Positions 17,516 through 27,400 of a stretch of 33,618 bases of DNA are shown in pieces. The notes below the pieces were generated by a model that had not been told where the DNA came from, did no database searches, and worked only from the letters and a program-made list of their open reading frames with translations. Made by a program: the position numbers and the translations under genes. The stretch spans positions 1-33,618 of the forward strand of contig NZ_JBDKWG010000119.1 in assembly GCF_040151475.1 (NCBI RefSeq). Reading direction: 5' to 3'. Positions within the stretch are counted from its first letter, which is position 1; each line of letters opens with the position of its first letter. Source of the stretch: CAXBNB01 sp040151475 (GTDB taxonomy: Bacteria; Bacteroidota; Bacteroidia; Cytophagales; Cyclobacteriaceae).

Positions 17516-18559
17516 TTAGAATTTTATAGTTACTAAGTTTTTATTCAGATCATACTTAAACTGCTTTGTATAACTCAAACTTTTTAATACATTTTCCAAG
17601 CTTTCATTGTCAAATTGGGAGCTATATTGCCACTCTTCAGTTTTATTCTCATTGACCACTTGAATCTTTACTCCGTACCATCTTTCTATTGTCCTAACTA
17701 CTTCATTGAAACTGGCTCTTTCAAAATCAATAATTCCACTCTTCCATGCAATCTTTGCCTTCATATCAACCACTCCTTTGCGCATTACTTTTTCCTTACT
17801 ATTGTATTCAACAAACTGTCCGGGCTCAAGGTATTCTGTAGGTGTATTTCTTGTTAAAGAAACATTTTCCACTTTGACTTTCCCCTCTATTAAAGCAACT
17901 TCCATTGATTCATCTTCTACAAATGACCGTACATTAAAAGCAGTACCCAATGCCGTAACAGAAAGGTCTTTTGATATTACAATAAAAGGTTTACTGGCAT
18001 TTTTAGCCACATCAAAATAAGCTTCTCCTTTTAATTCCACAACCCTGTTGTTTTCGGAAAATTCAGGAAGGTATTCTATTGAACTGGCAGAATTAAGCCA
18101 CACAATCGAACCGTCAGGAAGAAAAACCTGTGACTTTCTCCCGGGTGGGTTGTTCTTAACAACAGAGGTCACCGATGACCCATTGTCACTGTTGAAAACG
18201 GTATATTCGGAATAAATTAAATACAACCCCACTGCCAAAACAAGAACTGCGGCAAATCGAGATATACCCCACCAAGAGATGATAAATTTCTTATTATTGG
18301 CACTGTTAATTGACCTTGTACCTTCTCGTGTTAAAATATTATCCAGTACCCTCTCGGACACTTCTGAAGAAGCCGTAAATTCTTTAAATTCTGCATGTTG
18401 AATGAGTTCCTTTGCCAGCAAAAACTTATCCTTCTGAGCTGGGTTGTTGTTGAGCCATTTGCCCCAAAATTCGTCGGACTCAGGTTGAGGATGAAGAACC
18501 CACGATTTGAACTGTGGGTCAAGCATGAAATCTTCGACTTCCTTATAATTTGATCTCAT
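17516..18559 (-). CDS. FecR-family anti-sigma factor (system 2)
   Basis: 347 aa. Cytoplasmic part about 1-98, one membrane helix (about 100-117, FAAVLVLAVGLYLIY), then the FecR domain (GRKSQVFLPDGSIVWLNSAS, VELKGEAYFDVAKNASKPF, TALGTAFNVRSF) and a DUF4974-like end (IIDFERASFNEVVRTIERWY, FDNESLENVLKSL). It has the same architecture as the other two FecR proteins in the window, and its N-terminus (MRSNYKEVEDF) aligns with that of system 3 (MYSNYKAEDF), suggesting recent common descent of systems 2 and 3. It lies 148 bp after its sigma gene, room enough for a separate regulatory signal. Predicted role: holds sigma of system 2 until SusC signals. Confidence 0.94.
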   Translation of the reverse strand: MRSNYKEVEDFMLDPQFKSWVLHPQPESDEFWGKWLNNNPAQKDKFLLAKELIQHAEFKEFTASSEVSERVLDNILTREGTRSINSANNKKFIISWWGISRFAAVLVLAVGLYLIYSEYTVFNSDNGSSVTSVVKNNPPGRKSQVFLPDGSIVWLNSASSIEYLPEFSENNRVVELKGEAYFDVAKNASKPFIVISKDLSVTALGTAFNVRSFVEDESMEVALIEGKVKVENVSLTRNTPTEYLEPGQFVEYNSKEKVMRKGVVDMKAKIAWKSGIIDFERASFNEVVRTIERWYGVKIQVVNENKTEEWQYSSQFDNESLENVLKSLSYTKQFKYDLNKNLVTIKF

Positions 18560-18707
18560 TTTATTCTGTTAATTTCCTATATCTATCTATAAGAGAATGA
18601 AATCAGAAAAAAGAAATCACGAAATACGAAAAATATTTATTTTTCAATGGACAATGATCCCCCTTGCTACTTAACGATTTCACAAGAACTCTATTGATAT
18701 ATTGAAA

Positions 18708-19385
18708 TTATTTCAAACAAAAAAACAAAATAAGGCTTGTAACCAGAGCTGTAAAATTGGTTTTCAGTTCTTTCAATGCCCTGTATAAAAGGTTTCTTAT
18801 AGCTTGTATATGTGTGAAATTCATCAATTCCTGAATCTCCTTATACCCCATATCCTCATAAAAAAAATAATAAATTGCCTCCCGCTGACGTGGAGTGAGT
18901 TTTTTCATTGATTCTGCCAATTTCAAGCTTTGTTCTTTTTCTATCTGGCTATTAATAAGGTGCTGTTCTATGGAAAAAGTTACTTCAAATTCTCTATATC
19001 CAGAATCATTAATGGCAGATAAATTCTTATTTCCTTTCTTTATAAGGTATAAGATTTTGTTTTTTAGAGATTTAAATAAATAAAACTTAACTGAAGACTT
19101 AATGGAGATTTTTCTGCGTTTTTCTCTTACCTCAATAAAAAGATCCTGAATCGCATCTTCTACTAATGCCTGACTTGGGGTAAACTGGCAACCATATTGA
19201 AATAATGACGGAAAATATTTTTTGTAAATAAAAATAAAAGACGCTTCGTCACCACTTTTGAATTTTTCCCACAACTCAAAATCAGACAATCCTAACAATG
19301 AATGTTGGTGAATTCTCACAAATTCGTTTGATCCACTCCCGATTTGAGCAGAAGAATCAGACTTGTCAAGTTGGTTCAGTTTCAT
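18708..19385 (-). CDS. ECF RNA polymerase sigma factor (system 2)
   Basis: 225 aa, longer than usual for this family because of a polar N-terminal extension of about 35 residues (QLDKSDSSAQIGSGSNEF). Region 2 is at about 38-100 (DEASFIFIYKKYFPSLFQYG, VEDAIQDLFIEVREKRRK), region 4 at about 160-210 (KKLTPRQREAIYYFFYEDMG, IQAIRNLLYRALKELK). It ends with the hydrophobic tail VTSLILFFCLK. Activation is expected through FecR encoded next on the strand. A TATCTTTG box lies 36 nt before the start codon. The divergent SnoaL-like gene begins 186 bp away on the other strand. A downstream Met start is possible if the N-terminal extension is not real. Confidence 0.93.
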   Translation of the reverse strand: MKLNQLDKSDSSAQIGSGSNEFVRIHQHSLLGLSDFELWEKFKSGDEASFIFIYKKYFPSLFQYGCQFTPSQALVEDAIQDLFIEVREKRRKISIKSSVKFYLFKSLKNKILYLIKKGNKNLSAINDSGYREFEVTFSIEQHLINSQIEKEQSLKLAESMKKLTPRQREAIYYFFYEDMGYKEIQELMNFTHIQAIRNLLYRALKELKTNFTALVTSLILFFCLK

Positions 19386-19421
19386 CGAAGTAAAACAGTC
19401 GCTTGCTTATGCGTACTCAAC

Positions 19422-19429
19422 CAAAGATA
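19422..19429 (-). promoter_or_regulatory. Possible -7 box (TATCTTTG) before system-2 sigma gene
   Basis: On the minus strand TATCTTTG fits TAnnTTTG and would give a leader of about 30 nt. I find no clear TTG at 17-23 nt upstream, so this is weak. Confidence 0.35.
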
Positions 19430-19571
19430 CTATTTTCTTTGACATCTGTATATTTTACTCAAAAAAAACACAATAAACGAATAGTACCGTTTCCTAAGTA
19501 AAGTGATGTTTTTTATGAGCTATCGTTTCTGTTTTATTAAATTGATTCTTTACTGAAAACAGAAAATTCAA

Positions 19572-19952
19572 ATGCAAAATACAGAGCAAAACAAAGCCAA
19601 TGCCATAGCATTTTACAAAATGGCGTACGAAGGGCAACCCAAAAAGGCGGTAGAATTGTATGTTGGAGCAGAATACATCCAACACAATCCATTGGTAGGT
19701 AATGGTGTCAAACCATTCATCAAATACTTTGAAAAAATGAGTAGCGAATATTCCAAAAAGAGTATCGAGTTTGTGAGGGCAATCGCACAAGATAATCTGG
19801 TAGCATTACACACCCATCAAATCTGGCCAGATAACGATGAGTATGTAACCATGGATTTTTTCAGGTTTGACAACAATGGAAAAATAGTAGAACACTGGGA
19901 CTCCATTCAGCAAATCCCGGAGGCCACCGCCAATGGAAATACGATGTATTAG
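19572..19952 (+). CDS. SnoaL-like / NTF2-fold protein
   Basis: 126 aa and the only convincing plus-strand protein gene. The sequence (NKANAIAFYKMAYEGQPKKA, AEYIQHNPLVGNG, MDFFRFDNNGKIVEHWDSIQ) is typical of the SnoaL-like group in the NTF2 fold, small cone-shaped alpha+beta proteins; some members are predicted aldol-condensation enzymes, but most have no known substrate. The YIQHNP and EHWD motifs line the pocket in relatives. There is no signal peptide, so it is cytoplasmic. It is divergent from the sigma gene of system 2 and convergent with the aldo/keto reductase gene, whose stop lies 12 bp away. It has no evident link to the glycan systems. Confidence 0.85.
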   Translation: MQNTEQNKANAIAFYKMAYEGQPKKAVELYVGAEYIQHNPLVGNGVKPFIKYFEKMSSEYSKKSIEFVRAIAQDNLVALHTHQIWPDNDEYVTMDFFRFDNNGKIVEHWDSIQQIPEATANGNTMY

Positions 19953-19964
19953 CAGGTTTACTTC

Positions 19965-20969
19965 CTATTTCAAATCCAATTCCAACTGATTGAGTTCTGT
20001 GGTGATAAAAATCAATTCATCAATAGAAAGATTCATTTCGAGTGATTGGGCATTTTGTACAGCCTGTTGTGCATTACGCGCACCAGCCAGAGCAATCGTA
20101 ATACCCGGTTGCTCCACTGTCCATCTCAATACAAGCTGACCTAATGTAGCATTTTTATCTAATGCTAAAGGTTTTATCTTATCGAGAAATACATTGACTC
20201 TTTTGATATTTTCATCTGAATATACTCGCAAATCTGCCCGGTGATCTCCTTCTGAAAACTTATGTCCCGGTTTTATTTTTCCGGTAAGCAACCCACGTTC
20301 CAGTGGGCTGTAAGCCAAAATAGACATCCCTTTTTCCAAAACATATGGAACTACTTCTGACTCAATACTACGCTTCACCATGCTGTAGGGCACTTGGTTC
20401 GAAAGCAAATTGGTGTACTTTGCAGCCTCCATCATTTGCTCCACATTGTAATTGCACACACCGGCATACCTTACTTTCCCCTCTTTGACCAACTGCTCCA
20501 CAGCCTCCATTGTCTCTTGTATGGGAGTGGTATTATTTGGCCAATGGATTTGATAAAGGTCTATAAAATCAGTTCCTAATCTACGCAGGCTGTTTTCACA
20601 TTCCTCCACAATACTTTCTTTGGAAGCATACTTATAAATATCTATATCCTTACCATCATTATCTTTGCTGGCAAAATAAAAATCACCTTGTGCCAGGTCC
20701 CAGCGCAAACCATATTTCGTTACGATTTGCACTTTATCTCTGGGGATACCCTTAATGGCTTCTCCTACTATTTCTTCGCTTTTGCCCATACCATAGATGG
20801 GTGCTGTGTCTATAGAGGTGACTCCCTGATCGTAAGAAGCTCGGATGGCTTCTACTGCATCTCCCTGCTCTGTGCCTCCCCACATCCATCCTCCGGCAGC
20901 CCAGGCTCCAAAGGTTATTACTGACATTTCCAATTCCGAATCTCCTATCGTTCTAAATTCCATTACCAA
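19965..20969 (-). CDS. Aldo/keto reductase
   Basis: 334 aa, full length for the family. The start is the Met at 20969 or the third-codon Met (MEFRTIGDSELEMSVITFG, 20963). The catalytic tetrad is visible: Asp54 (SIDTAP), Tyr59 (IYGMGKSE), Lys85 (IVTKYG) and His142 (YQIHWPN). The C-terminal NADP-binding part is recognisable (AYSPLERGLLTGK, LGQLVLRWTVEQPGITIALAGARNAQQA). It reduces aldehydes or ketones with NADPH in the cytoplasm; it resembles the general-stress YajO/YdhF-like group rather than a sugar-specific enzyme. It ends 12 bp from the convergent SnoaL-like gene. The gap upstream (335 bp) holds a MITE-like repeat. Confidence 0.95.
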   Translation of the reverse strand: MVMEFRTIGDSELEMSVITFGAWAAGGWMWGGTEQGDAVEAIRASYDQGVTSIDTAPIYGMGKSEEIVGEAIKGIPRDKVQIVTKYGLRWDLAQGDFYFASKDNDGKDIDIYKYASKESIVEECENSLRRLGTDFIDLYQIHWPNNTTPIQETMEAVEQLVKEGKVRYAGVCNYNVEQMMEAAKYTNLLSNQVPYSMVKRSIESEVVPYVLEKGMSILAYSPLERGLLTGKIKPGHKFSEGDHRADLRVYSDENIKRVNVFLDKIKPLALDKNATLGQLVLRWTVEQPGITIALAGARNAQQAVQNAQSLEMNLSIDELIFITTELNQLELDLK

Positions 20970-21079
20970 ATTTCTTTTTTATCAATTAACATTTATGTGA
21001 ACAGTACCTGACGAATTTCTGTATATTCCGGTTACAAAAATAACTGCCAAGAACAAGTGCCTTCAGTACAAGCTGGAAT

Positions 21080-21210
21080 TATTTAGAGTCTGTCTATAAA
21101 GTACGATCCACGCTTTACTAAGCTTTTAATGGTTGGTAAAGCTGTTAAAACAGTAAGCTTTAAGAATCCTGAAAGGCTTCTCAAAGCACATTATAGACAG
21201 ACTCTATTTA
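21080..21210. mobile_element. MITE-like element, 119 bp, with 14-bp TIRs and 6-bp target duplication
   Basis: Terminal inverted repeats GAGTCTGTCTATAA (21086-21099) and TTATAGACAGACTC (21191-21204) are perfect. They are flanked on both sides by TATTTA (21080-21085 and 21205-21210), the likely target-site duplication. The interior has no coding potential. The element fills part of the 335-bp gap between the VOC and aldo/keto reductase genes; the rest of that gap shows no gene. A transposase with matching ends elsewhere in the genome would be its driver; none is present here. Confidence 0.75.
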
Positions 21211-21304
21211 GCCTGTATTTGTAAGTATAAATATATCTCGTTCATTAAAAATGAATGATGATAATCTGATGATTTTTAGTATCAAAACGAATATTTTACT
21301 TTCC

Positions 21305-21652
21305 TTATTTGTCTGACCAAACTGCCAGCTCATTTCCTGATGGGTCTATAAAATGGAACCTACGTCCACCAGGGAAGGAAAAAATATCTATTGAAATGAT
21401 CCCTTTCGACTCGATTATTTTGCTCTTTATGCTCTCAAGATTTTGATGATACAAAACGATTAAGGCACCATTTGTGATTTCTGCCTCCGTTTTTTCAAAG
21501 CCTCCTTCAAGTCCACTTTCAGAAAAAGCAATATAGGTTGGACCGTAATCGGTAAAAGTCCAGTTAAACGCATCGGTATAAAATTTCTTTATCTGTTCAA
21601 GGTCTTTCGCCTTAAACTCGACGTAGTTGATGTGATTGTCTGTTGCACTCAT
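21305..21652 (-). CDS. VOC (glyoxalase/bleomycin-resistance) family protein
   Basis: 115 aa, one VOC module: INYVEFKAKDLEQIKKFYTD at the start, FNWTFTDYGPTYIAFSESG in the middle and HFIDPSGNELAVWSDK at the end, the latter carrying the usual metal-ligand Glu. Typical members bind a divalent metal and small substrates; the real substrate is unknown. No signal peptide. It follows the methyltransferase gene by 24 bp and is likely cotranscribed. An AT-rich small hairpin (near 21239-21257) follows the stop but lacks a good U-tract. Confidence 0.9.
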   Translation of the reverse strand: MSATDNHINYVEFKAKDLEQIKKFYTDAFNWTFTDYGPTYIAFSESGLEGGFEKTEAEITNGALIVLYHQNLESIKSKIIESKGIISIDIFSFPGGRRFHFIDPSGNELAVWSDK

Positions 21653-21676
21653 TTCTTTAATTTTAATCTTGATTTT

Positions 21677-22285
21677 TTATTTTTCGCCTTTTCTGCATTT
21701 AATTAAAAAGAACGGTTGATTTTCATCAATTTCAATTACTTCAAATAAACCTGTTTTTCCAAATTCTGCTTGTATAGATTTTCTGTCATAAAAATACATC
21801 TTGACTCCCTGATGTATTTCATAACGGTCTTTACTCACAAATTTGCCTTTGCCATAGGTAGGGGCTTCCTTTGTTATAGCAGTAAAAACCATATAGCCCT
21901 TCTTTGATAGTTGATTATAACAGTCTAAAATTAGTTTTTGCCTTTCACTACTGTCCAATAGGTGGATTAAAGCATAACAAAATATTCCGTCATACAGCTT
22001 ATTGCCAAATGGCATATCCGTCACAGAACCGTGATAGATTGTCATATCTGTTCCATAATGTTTTGTTGCCATCTGAATAGCCGTTTTCGAAATTTCTATT
22101 CCCGTCACAGTCATTCCACTGTCTCTAAAGATCTGAGCATTTCGTCCGTAACCTATACCCGGAATGAGAACATTTTTAACTCCTTTTTCTATAAAAAAGT
22201 CCTTTGTCAGTAAAGCTGAGTGAGAAGGCTCAAAACCCCACATCTCTTGCTTCTCAATGAAATTTGCTTCCCAAAATTCTGTCAT
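21677..22285 (-). CDS. Class I SAM-dependent methyltransferase (thiopurine/tellurite-resistance-like)
   Basis: 202 aa. The opening FWEANFIEKQEMWGFEPSHS resembles thiopurine methyltransferase and TehB-like proteins. Motif I is VLIPGIGYGRNAQIF (residues about 39-53), followed by the acidic Glu64 (GIEIS) for the SAM ribose, then DMPFGNKLYDGIFCYALIHL. It methylates an unknown small molecule in the cytoplasm. It is the first gene of a two-gene unit with the VOC gene. A gap of 277 bp separates it from susD of system 3, whose terminator insulates it. Confidence 0.9.
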   Translation of the reverse strand: MTEFWEANFIEKQEMWGFEPSHSALLTKDFFIEKGVKNVLIPGIGYGRNAQIFRDSGMTVTGIEISKTAIQMATKHYGTDMTIYHGSVTDMPFGNKLYDGIFCYALIHLLDSSERQKLILDCYNQLSKKGYMVFTAITKEAPTYGKGKFVSKDRYEIHQGVKMYFYDRKSIQAEFGKTGLFEVIEIDENQPFFLIKCRKGEK

Positions 22286-22502
22286 AAAATTGCTAAAAAA
22301 AACACTTTGTCCTCTACTGTAATACAGAGCAATTAAATCCGGATTTCTTGGCCAATGATATTATATTTTCCGGATTAACTGTCTCCTACTATAACCACAA
22401 AGAAAACAAGTTCATGTTTTAAATAATTCAAAATTTATTTCAATATCAAATCTAATAGATTTTTTAACCTTACTTATTTCTGTAAGTTTGCATTTTTTTG
22501 CC

Positions 22503-22535
22503 AAAAAAAATCCACCCCTATTCAGAGTGGATTTT
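22503..22535 (-). terminator. Strong intrinsic terminator after system-3 susD
   Basis: Arms 22507-22515 (AAAATCCAC) and 22527-22535 (GTGGATTTT), loop 11 nt; on the minus strand it is followed by a run of eight Ts (22503-22510, partly in the stem). It closes the system-3 operon. Confidence 0.85.
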
Positions 22536-22562
22536 AAAATCATTTTTTAATTTTTTTCTTAT

Positions 22563-24383
22563 TTAATTATAATCCGGGTTTTGACTGAGTTCATTGGAAG
22601 CCAAATCAATCTCCTGCTGTGGTATTGGTCGCAAATAGTGGTGTGCTGCCAAGCCACTGGTTGTAGTCCATGGATTCATCGCTTTTGCTCTGTCTATCAA
22701 CTTCCCAGTCCTTTTCAAATCATACCACCTCATGTACTCTCCCATCAACTCCCTGGCTCTTTCGTCCAAAATCATATCTATGTTTATTGTACCTGCTGTT
22801 GCTCTGTAAGAAACTGTTGCCATTGAAGAAACATCAGCAGGATCTGCTGCCTGCAAAGGAGTAGCTCCTGCATTGGCTCCCAATGCCCTGTCAACTACCC
22901 TGTTGTAATACACCTCTGCTCCTCCAAGGTCTCCTCCTGTAGCTCCTTTAACAATGGCCTCTGCTGCTATCAGATATGCTTCTGCCGAACGGAATAAGGC
23001 GAAATCAAAGGTTCCGAACCCATCACCGTATTCAATATTTGGTTCGAAAAACTTCCACATCAATGGTTGCGCATTGTTTCCATGGTATGCCGAGCTACTA
23101 ATGGTCTGAAACTCATCGGTATTGATCACCGCATAACGCAAATCTCCTCCTACATCCATTCCACGTTCTGCAGATGTAGTAGCTGGGTTGTCCCAAGGTC
23201 GGAATTCCACTACTACTTCTCCAGCCGAAATATTGATAGGAGTTACACCACTTTTAGGGGTGAAATTAGGAACATCTATCAAAGCATATAGTCTCCCAAG
23301 AAAATTGTGATTGTATCGGGTATCAATATCGGTATCGTACATCCTGTATATGGATGGGGTTGGTATGAATTTACCCAAATACCTGTTGTAATACGATGAC
23401 CTGGCTACTTCACCGGGTACATCTGTACCTCCTCCAAAGGGATGGTGGTAGTCATTGCCAGTCTCTGCAATGTTGTCCAAACCATTGGTCTGTACATTGT
23501 CACTAAACTGGATGGCAAAAACTATTTCATCATTTTTTGCATTTTGTGTCCCCGGATTGTTGGTTTCCAACAATGGATTTTCATTGCGCTTTGGAAACAA
23601 ATCATTGTAATTGGCTGCCAGTGGATATGCTGCGATGATCTTATCCGCATAATCCAATGCCATACCGAAATCAGCATTGCTACCACCCAGTGAATTGTTG
23701 TAGTTCCATCCTCTTGTCAAATACACACGTGCCAATAAAAACTGAGCTGTTCCTTTTGTTACTCTTCCGTAATCTGTTGCTGTTACTGGCAAGGTCGCTT
23801 CGGCTGCTGTCAAATCACTGATGATCTGGGTATAGACATCTGCCGCAGGTACTCTGATCACTTCTTTGTTACCAGTAGTAGTCTCCTCCAAAGGCATTGG
23901 AATGTCACCCCACTGCTGTACGGCATAAAACAAAGCCAGTGCCCTCAGCACTTTCGCTTCTGCTACCCTGTCTTCTTTCAGTGCCTCATCCATACCTACT
24001 ACTCCTTCTGCGCGACTTACCACAGTGTTTGTTCTATTAATCTCCAGGTACAACCTGTTCCACAGTGTTTCTACTTCTCCTGTGGACGGGCTCAAATTCG
24101 CATCATACTCGTTGAAAGAACTACCGATGGTAGTAGAAGCTTTGCTCCAGTCTCCCTGACTGAATATATCCGTTCCCTGCATCACCAATTCCCTGTCTCT
24201 GATCAGATTCCTCAACAAAGGGTATGTGGACTTTACTAAATCTTCAAAACCTTCGGGAGTTACATAATAATTCTCTGCTGTTTGCAATGAAACAGCCTCC
24301 TCGTCTAAAAAATCGCTACATCCTACCGATGAAAGCATCAATACAGCGGTGGCAAATACCTGCCATTTTTTATATATCTTCAT
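22563..24383 (-). CDS. susD: SusD/RagB-family surface glycan-binding lipoprotein (system 3)
   Basis: 606 aa from the Met at 24383 (MKIYKKWQVFATAVLMLSSV). A longer frame starts at 24428 but would overlap the end of susC and adds a non-signal-like stretch. The lipobox LSSVGC is followed by SDFLDEEA, a normal SusD start with an acidic export signal. Family segments: EAKVLRALALFYAVQQWGDI, RVTKGTAQFLLARVYLTRGW, RSAEAYLIAAEAIVKG, IDMILDERARELMGEYMRWY, HHYLRPIPQQEIDL. It is about 100 residues longer than its system-1 counterpart, mostly in loops between helices that could shape a different binding site. It lies 31 bp after susC. Confidence 0.95.
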   Translation of the reverse strand: MKIYKKWQVFATAVLMLSSVGCSDFLDEEAVSLQTAENYYVTPEGFEDLVKSTYPLLRNLIRDRELVMQGTDIFSQGDWSKASTTIGSSFNEYDANLSPSTGEVETLWNRLYLEINRTNTVVSRAEGVVGMDEALKEDRVAEAKVLRALALFYAVQQWGDIPMPLEETTTGNKEVIRVPAADVYTQIISDLTAAEATLPVTATDYGRVTKGTAQFLLARVYLTRGWNYNNSLGGSNADFGMALDYADKIIAAYPLAANYNDLFPKRNENPLLETNNPGTQNAKNDEIVFAIQFSDNVQTNGLDNIAETGNDYHHPFGGGTDVPGEVARSSYYNRYLGKFIPTPSIYRMYDTDIDTRYNHNFLGRLYALIDVPNFTPKSGVTPINISAGEVVVEFRPWDNPATTSAERGMDVGGDLRYAVINTDEFQTISSSAYHGNNAQPLMWKFFEPNIEYGDGFGTFDFALFRSAEAYLIAAEAIVKGATGGDLGGAEVYYNRVVDRALGANAGATPLQAADPADVSSMATVSYRATAGTINIDMILDERARELMGEYMRWYDLKRTGKLIDRAKAMNPWTTTSGLAAHHYLRPIPQQEIDLASNELSQNPDYN

Positions 24384-24414
24384 TTTATTAATTTTTTCGT
24401 GAAAGAAATAGAAA

Positions 24415-27400
24415 TTAGAAAGAAACATTCAAACCCAACAAAAATGTAGCAAATGATACATCATCGGTATAAATGTTACCATTGTACTCAGGATTAAATC
24501 CTTTGGTATTTGTGAATACAAAAGGGTTGTTTGCCTGAGCATATATCCTGACATAACCCAGTCCCAAAGTACTCAAGGCATTCTCAGGAAGAGTGTAACC
24601 CAAGGTAATGTCCGAAATTCTGACGAAATTGGCTGACACTACAGAAAAAGAATCTCTGCTGGCACCAGGCCCGGCTCCCTGATAACCAAAATACGTATTG
24701 GAAGGATTGGTAGTAGTCCAGTAATCCAGAGTTGCATCGTGGTTATATCGGTTGTTGCCAGTATCTCCAAATGTTCCAGTCAAATAACCACTTTTCCATT
24801 TCACTCCCTGACGGGTGTACATGAAAAAGGAGAAATCAAAGTTCTTATAATTGACCATATTGCGAATACCCATAAGGAAACTAGGGGTTTCAGATCCAAC
24901 AATTACACGGTCATCATCAGCAGAGATAACACCATCTTTATTTTGATCTACCACTTTTACCTGGCCGGGCTTGAATCCGAAACTAATCGCTTCGTCTTCT
25001 TCATCCAATTGCCATATTCCAGCTGTTTCATAGTAGTACAATGCTTTTACTGACTCTCCTACAAATCTATTGTTTCCAATATCCTGAGTAAGGCCTCCAG
25101 TCAGCTTAGTTACCTTATTGTTGTTTTTGGTGAATGTAATGTTTGTATTCCAGGTGAAGTCTTGCTTAGAAATGTTGACTGTGCTCAATACAATCTCTAC
25201 TCCTTTATTTTGTATTTCACCTACATTGGAAAGAACATCAATAAATCCTGTTGATCTTGGAAGTTTATCTCCCAAAATAAGGTCAACTGTTTTTCTGTTA
25301 TAAATTTCAATAGAAGAAGTAATTCTATTATTCAAGATTCCCATATTGATACCAAAATTGAGTTCTTTACTCCTTTCCCATACCAAATCCTTATTAGACA
25401 GATTATTGATTGAGTACCCATTGGCAGTGGAACCATCAAAATCATATTGGGTTTGATTAATAGTAGATTGAGTCTTATAAGGATCTACAGCAGAAGTAGT
25501 CCCCACTTCACCATAACTTACCCTTAATTTCAAATCAGAAAACATATTGGTATTTTGAATAAAGTCTTCATCACCCAGACGCCACGCTAATGCTACAGAT
25601 GGAAAAAATTGCCACTTATTGTCAAGTGCTAATTGAGATGCCCCATCTGTTCTTCCTGTCACTGTCAGTAAATACTTATCTTTGTAAGCATAATTGATCC
25701 GACCCATGTAAGAAAGTAATGCCCTCTCCTCCAGATTAGTTGACCAGTCTGTCACTGTACCATCACCCAAATGGTACCACAATGAAGGATATGGCAAATC
25801 CTGTGCAGCTATGTTTGAATCCTGAACCCTTTGCTGAAATACACTTTGTAACCCTGTTACGGTCAATCCATGATCACCGGAATTCAACTTGTACGTCACT
25901 GTATTGTCAAGGGTATAAGTTGAAACTGCCTTAGTTCCCAAACTTGCCCTGGGCAAGCTTGTAGATTTTTGAGATTTGGTATAAGTACCACGAAACTCTC
26001 CATCTTGCTTGTTGGAAATGGAAGTTGAAATAGAAGTTCTAAATGACAAACCCTTTATAGGCGTATAATCAATGTATGCATTGGCCAGTAAAGCCGAAGT
26101 ACGCTGCTCTCTCTGATAATTTTCAGGCTGTGCTTCTACTACAGGGTTCAGTACCTGGTTGTCATTAATTCCCATAAATACTGAATACCCGTTCCAATCT
26201 TTATCCCCTGCTGCATCTGATGCCTGCAGGTCTTTGGTATAAACAGTTCCTGTTGGCCGTGCTCTGAAAGCTGAACGCAATGTTTCTAAAGAAGAAAGTG
26301 CCTGCTTACTGAATGTATAATAAGAGGTTAAACCTACTTTCACCTTATCATGCACTTTGCTTTCCATACCTGCCTTTATTGTATATCTCTTAAATGAAGT
26401 ATGAATGGTATTTCCACCTTCGTTCAGGTAACCCAGTGAAAAATCATAGGTAGTTTTTTCAGTCCCTCCTGTTAACCCCAGAGTATGTCCTGTTTGAACC
26501 GCTGCATCTGTAACCAAATCAACCCAGTCTGTGGTTTGCCCAGAATTGACCAACGCAAGTTCACTGTCTGTTGGAGATCGGCTATTTCCCAGACTATTGC
26601 CAGTCTCTTGTTCGTACAAGTCAAATACATGATGGGCAAATTGCTGTGCTGTTTGAAAGGTTGGCATGTGTGCCATTACTTTGGTACCAAGATAAGAATT
26701 ATAAGTGATTTTAGGCACACCCGACTTTCCTCTTTTAGTAGTAATAATAATAACACCGTGAGCACCTCTTGATCCATATATGGCAGTTGAAGAAGCATCT
26801 TTCAATACATCTATTGTTTCGATATCATTAGGGTTCAATATGTTCATGTCGCCTCCCATTACTCCATCTATCACTACCAATGGCTCACTGGATGCCTCAA
26901 AATTACTTAAGCCTCTAATGTCAATATTATATCCCTCTCCCGGGTTGTTACTGATCTTATTGATGTTGACTCCCGCTACTTGTCCCTGAAGAGAAGCCGC
27001 AGCTTGAACCGGATTTGATCTTACAATATCCACAGACTGAATGGAACCAACTGCCCCTGTCAAGTCTCTTCTGTTTACTTCACCATATCCTACTACCACA
27101 ATCTCATCCAAAGCAGTAGCATCAACTTCCATCGCCAAATCAATTTTAGTTCTTGCTCCAACCACTATTTCCTGAGTCTTATACCCAACATAGCTGATCA
27201 TTAAAATTGATTCTGCAGAAGGCACATCCAATTTGTAGTTACCATCAAGATCTGTAACGGTACCAGCTGTTGTTCCCTTAACAACAATACCTGCCCCAGG
27301 TAATCCGTCTCCATTTTCGTCTGTGATTTTACCGGAAACCTCAACATCGGATATGCTTCTTTCAAACTCCAACACATCGGCGGTATCATCCAGTGATTTA

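Noticed and set aside
19494..19813. Minus-strand open frames opposite the SnoaL-like gene
   Set aside because: The plus frame has clear SnoaL/NTF2 motifs; the minus frames do not resemble any family.
24384..24428. N-terminal extension of the system-3 SusD
   Set aside because: It would overlap the end of susC; the Met at 24383 gives a standard lipoprotein signal.
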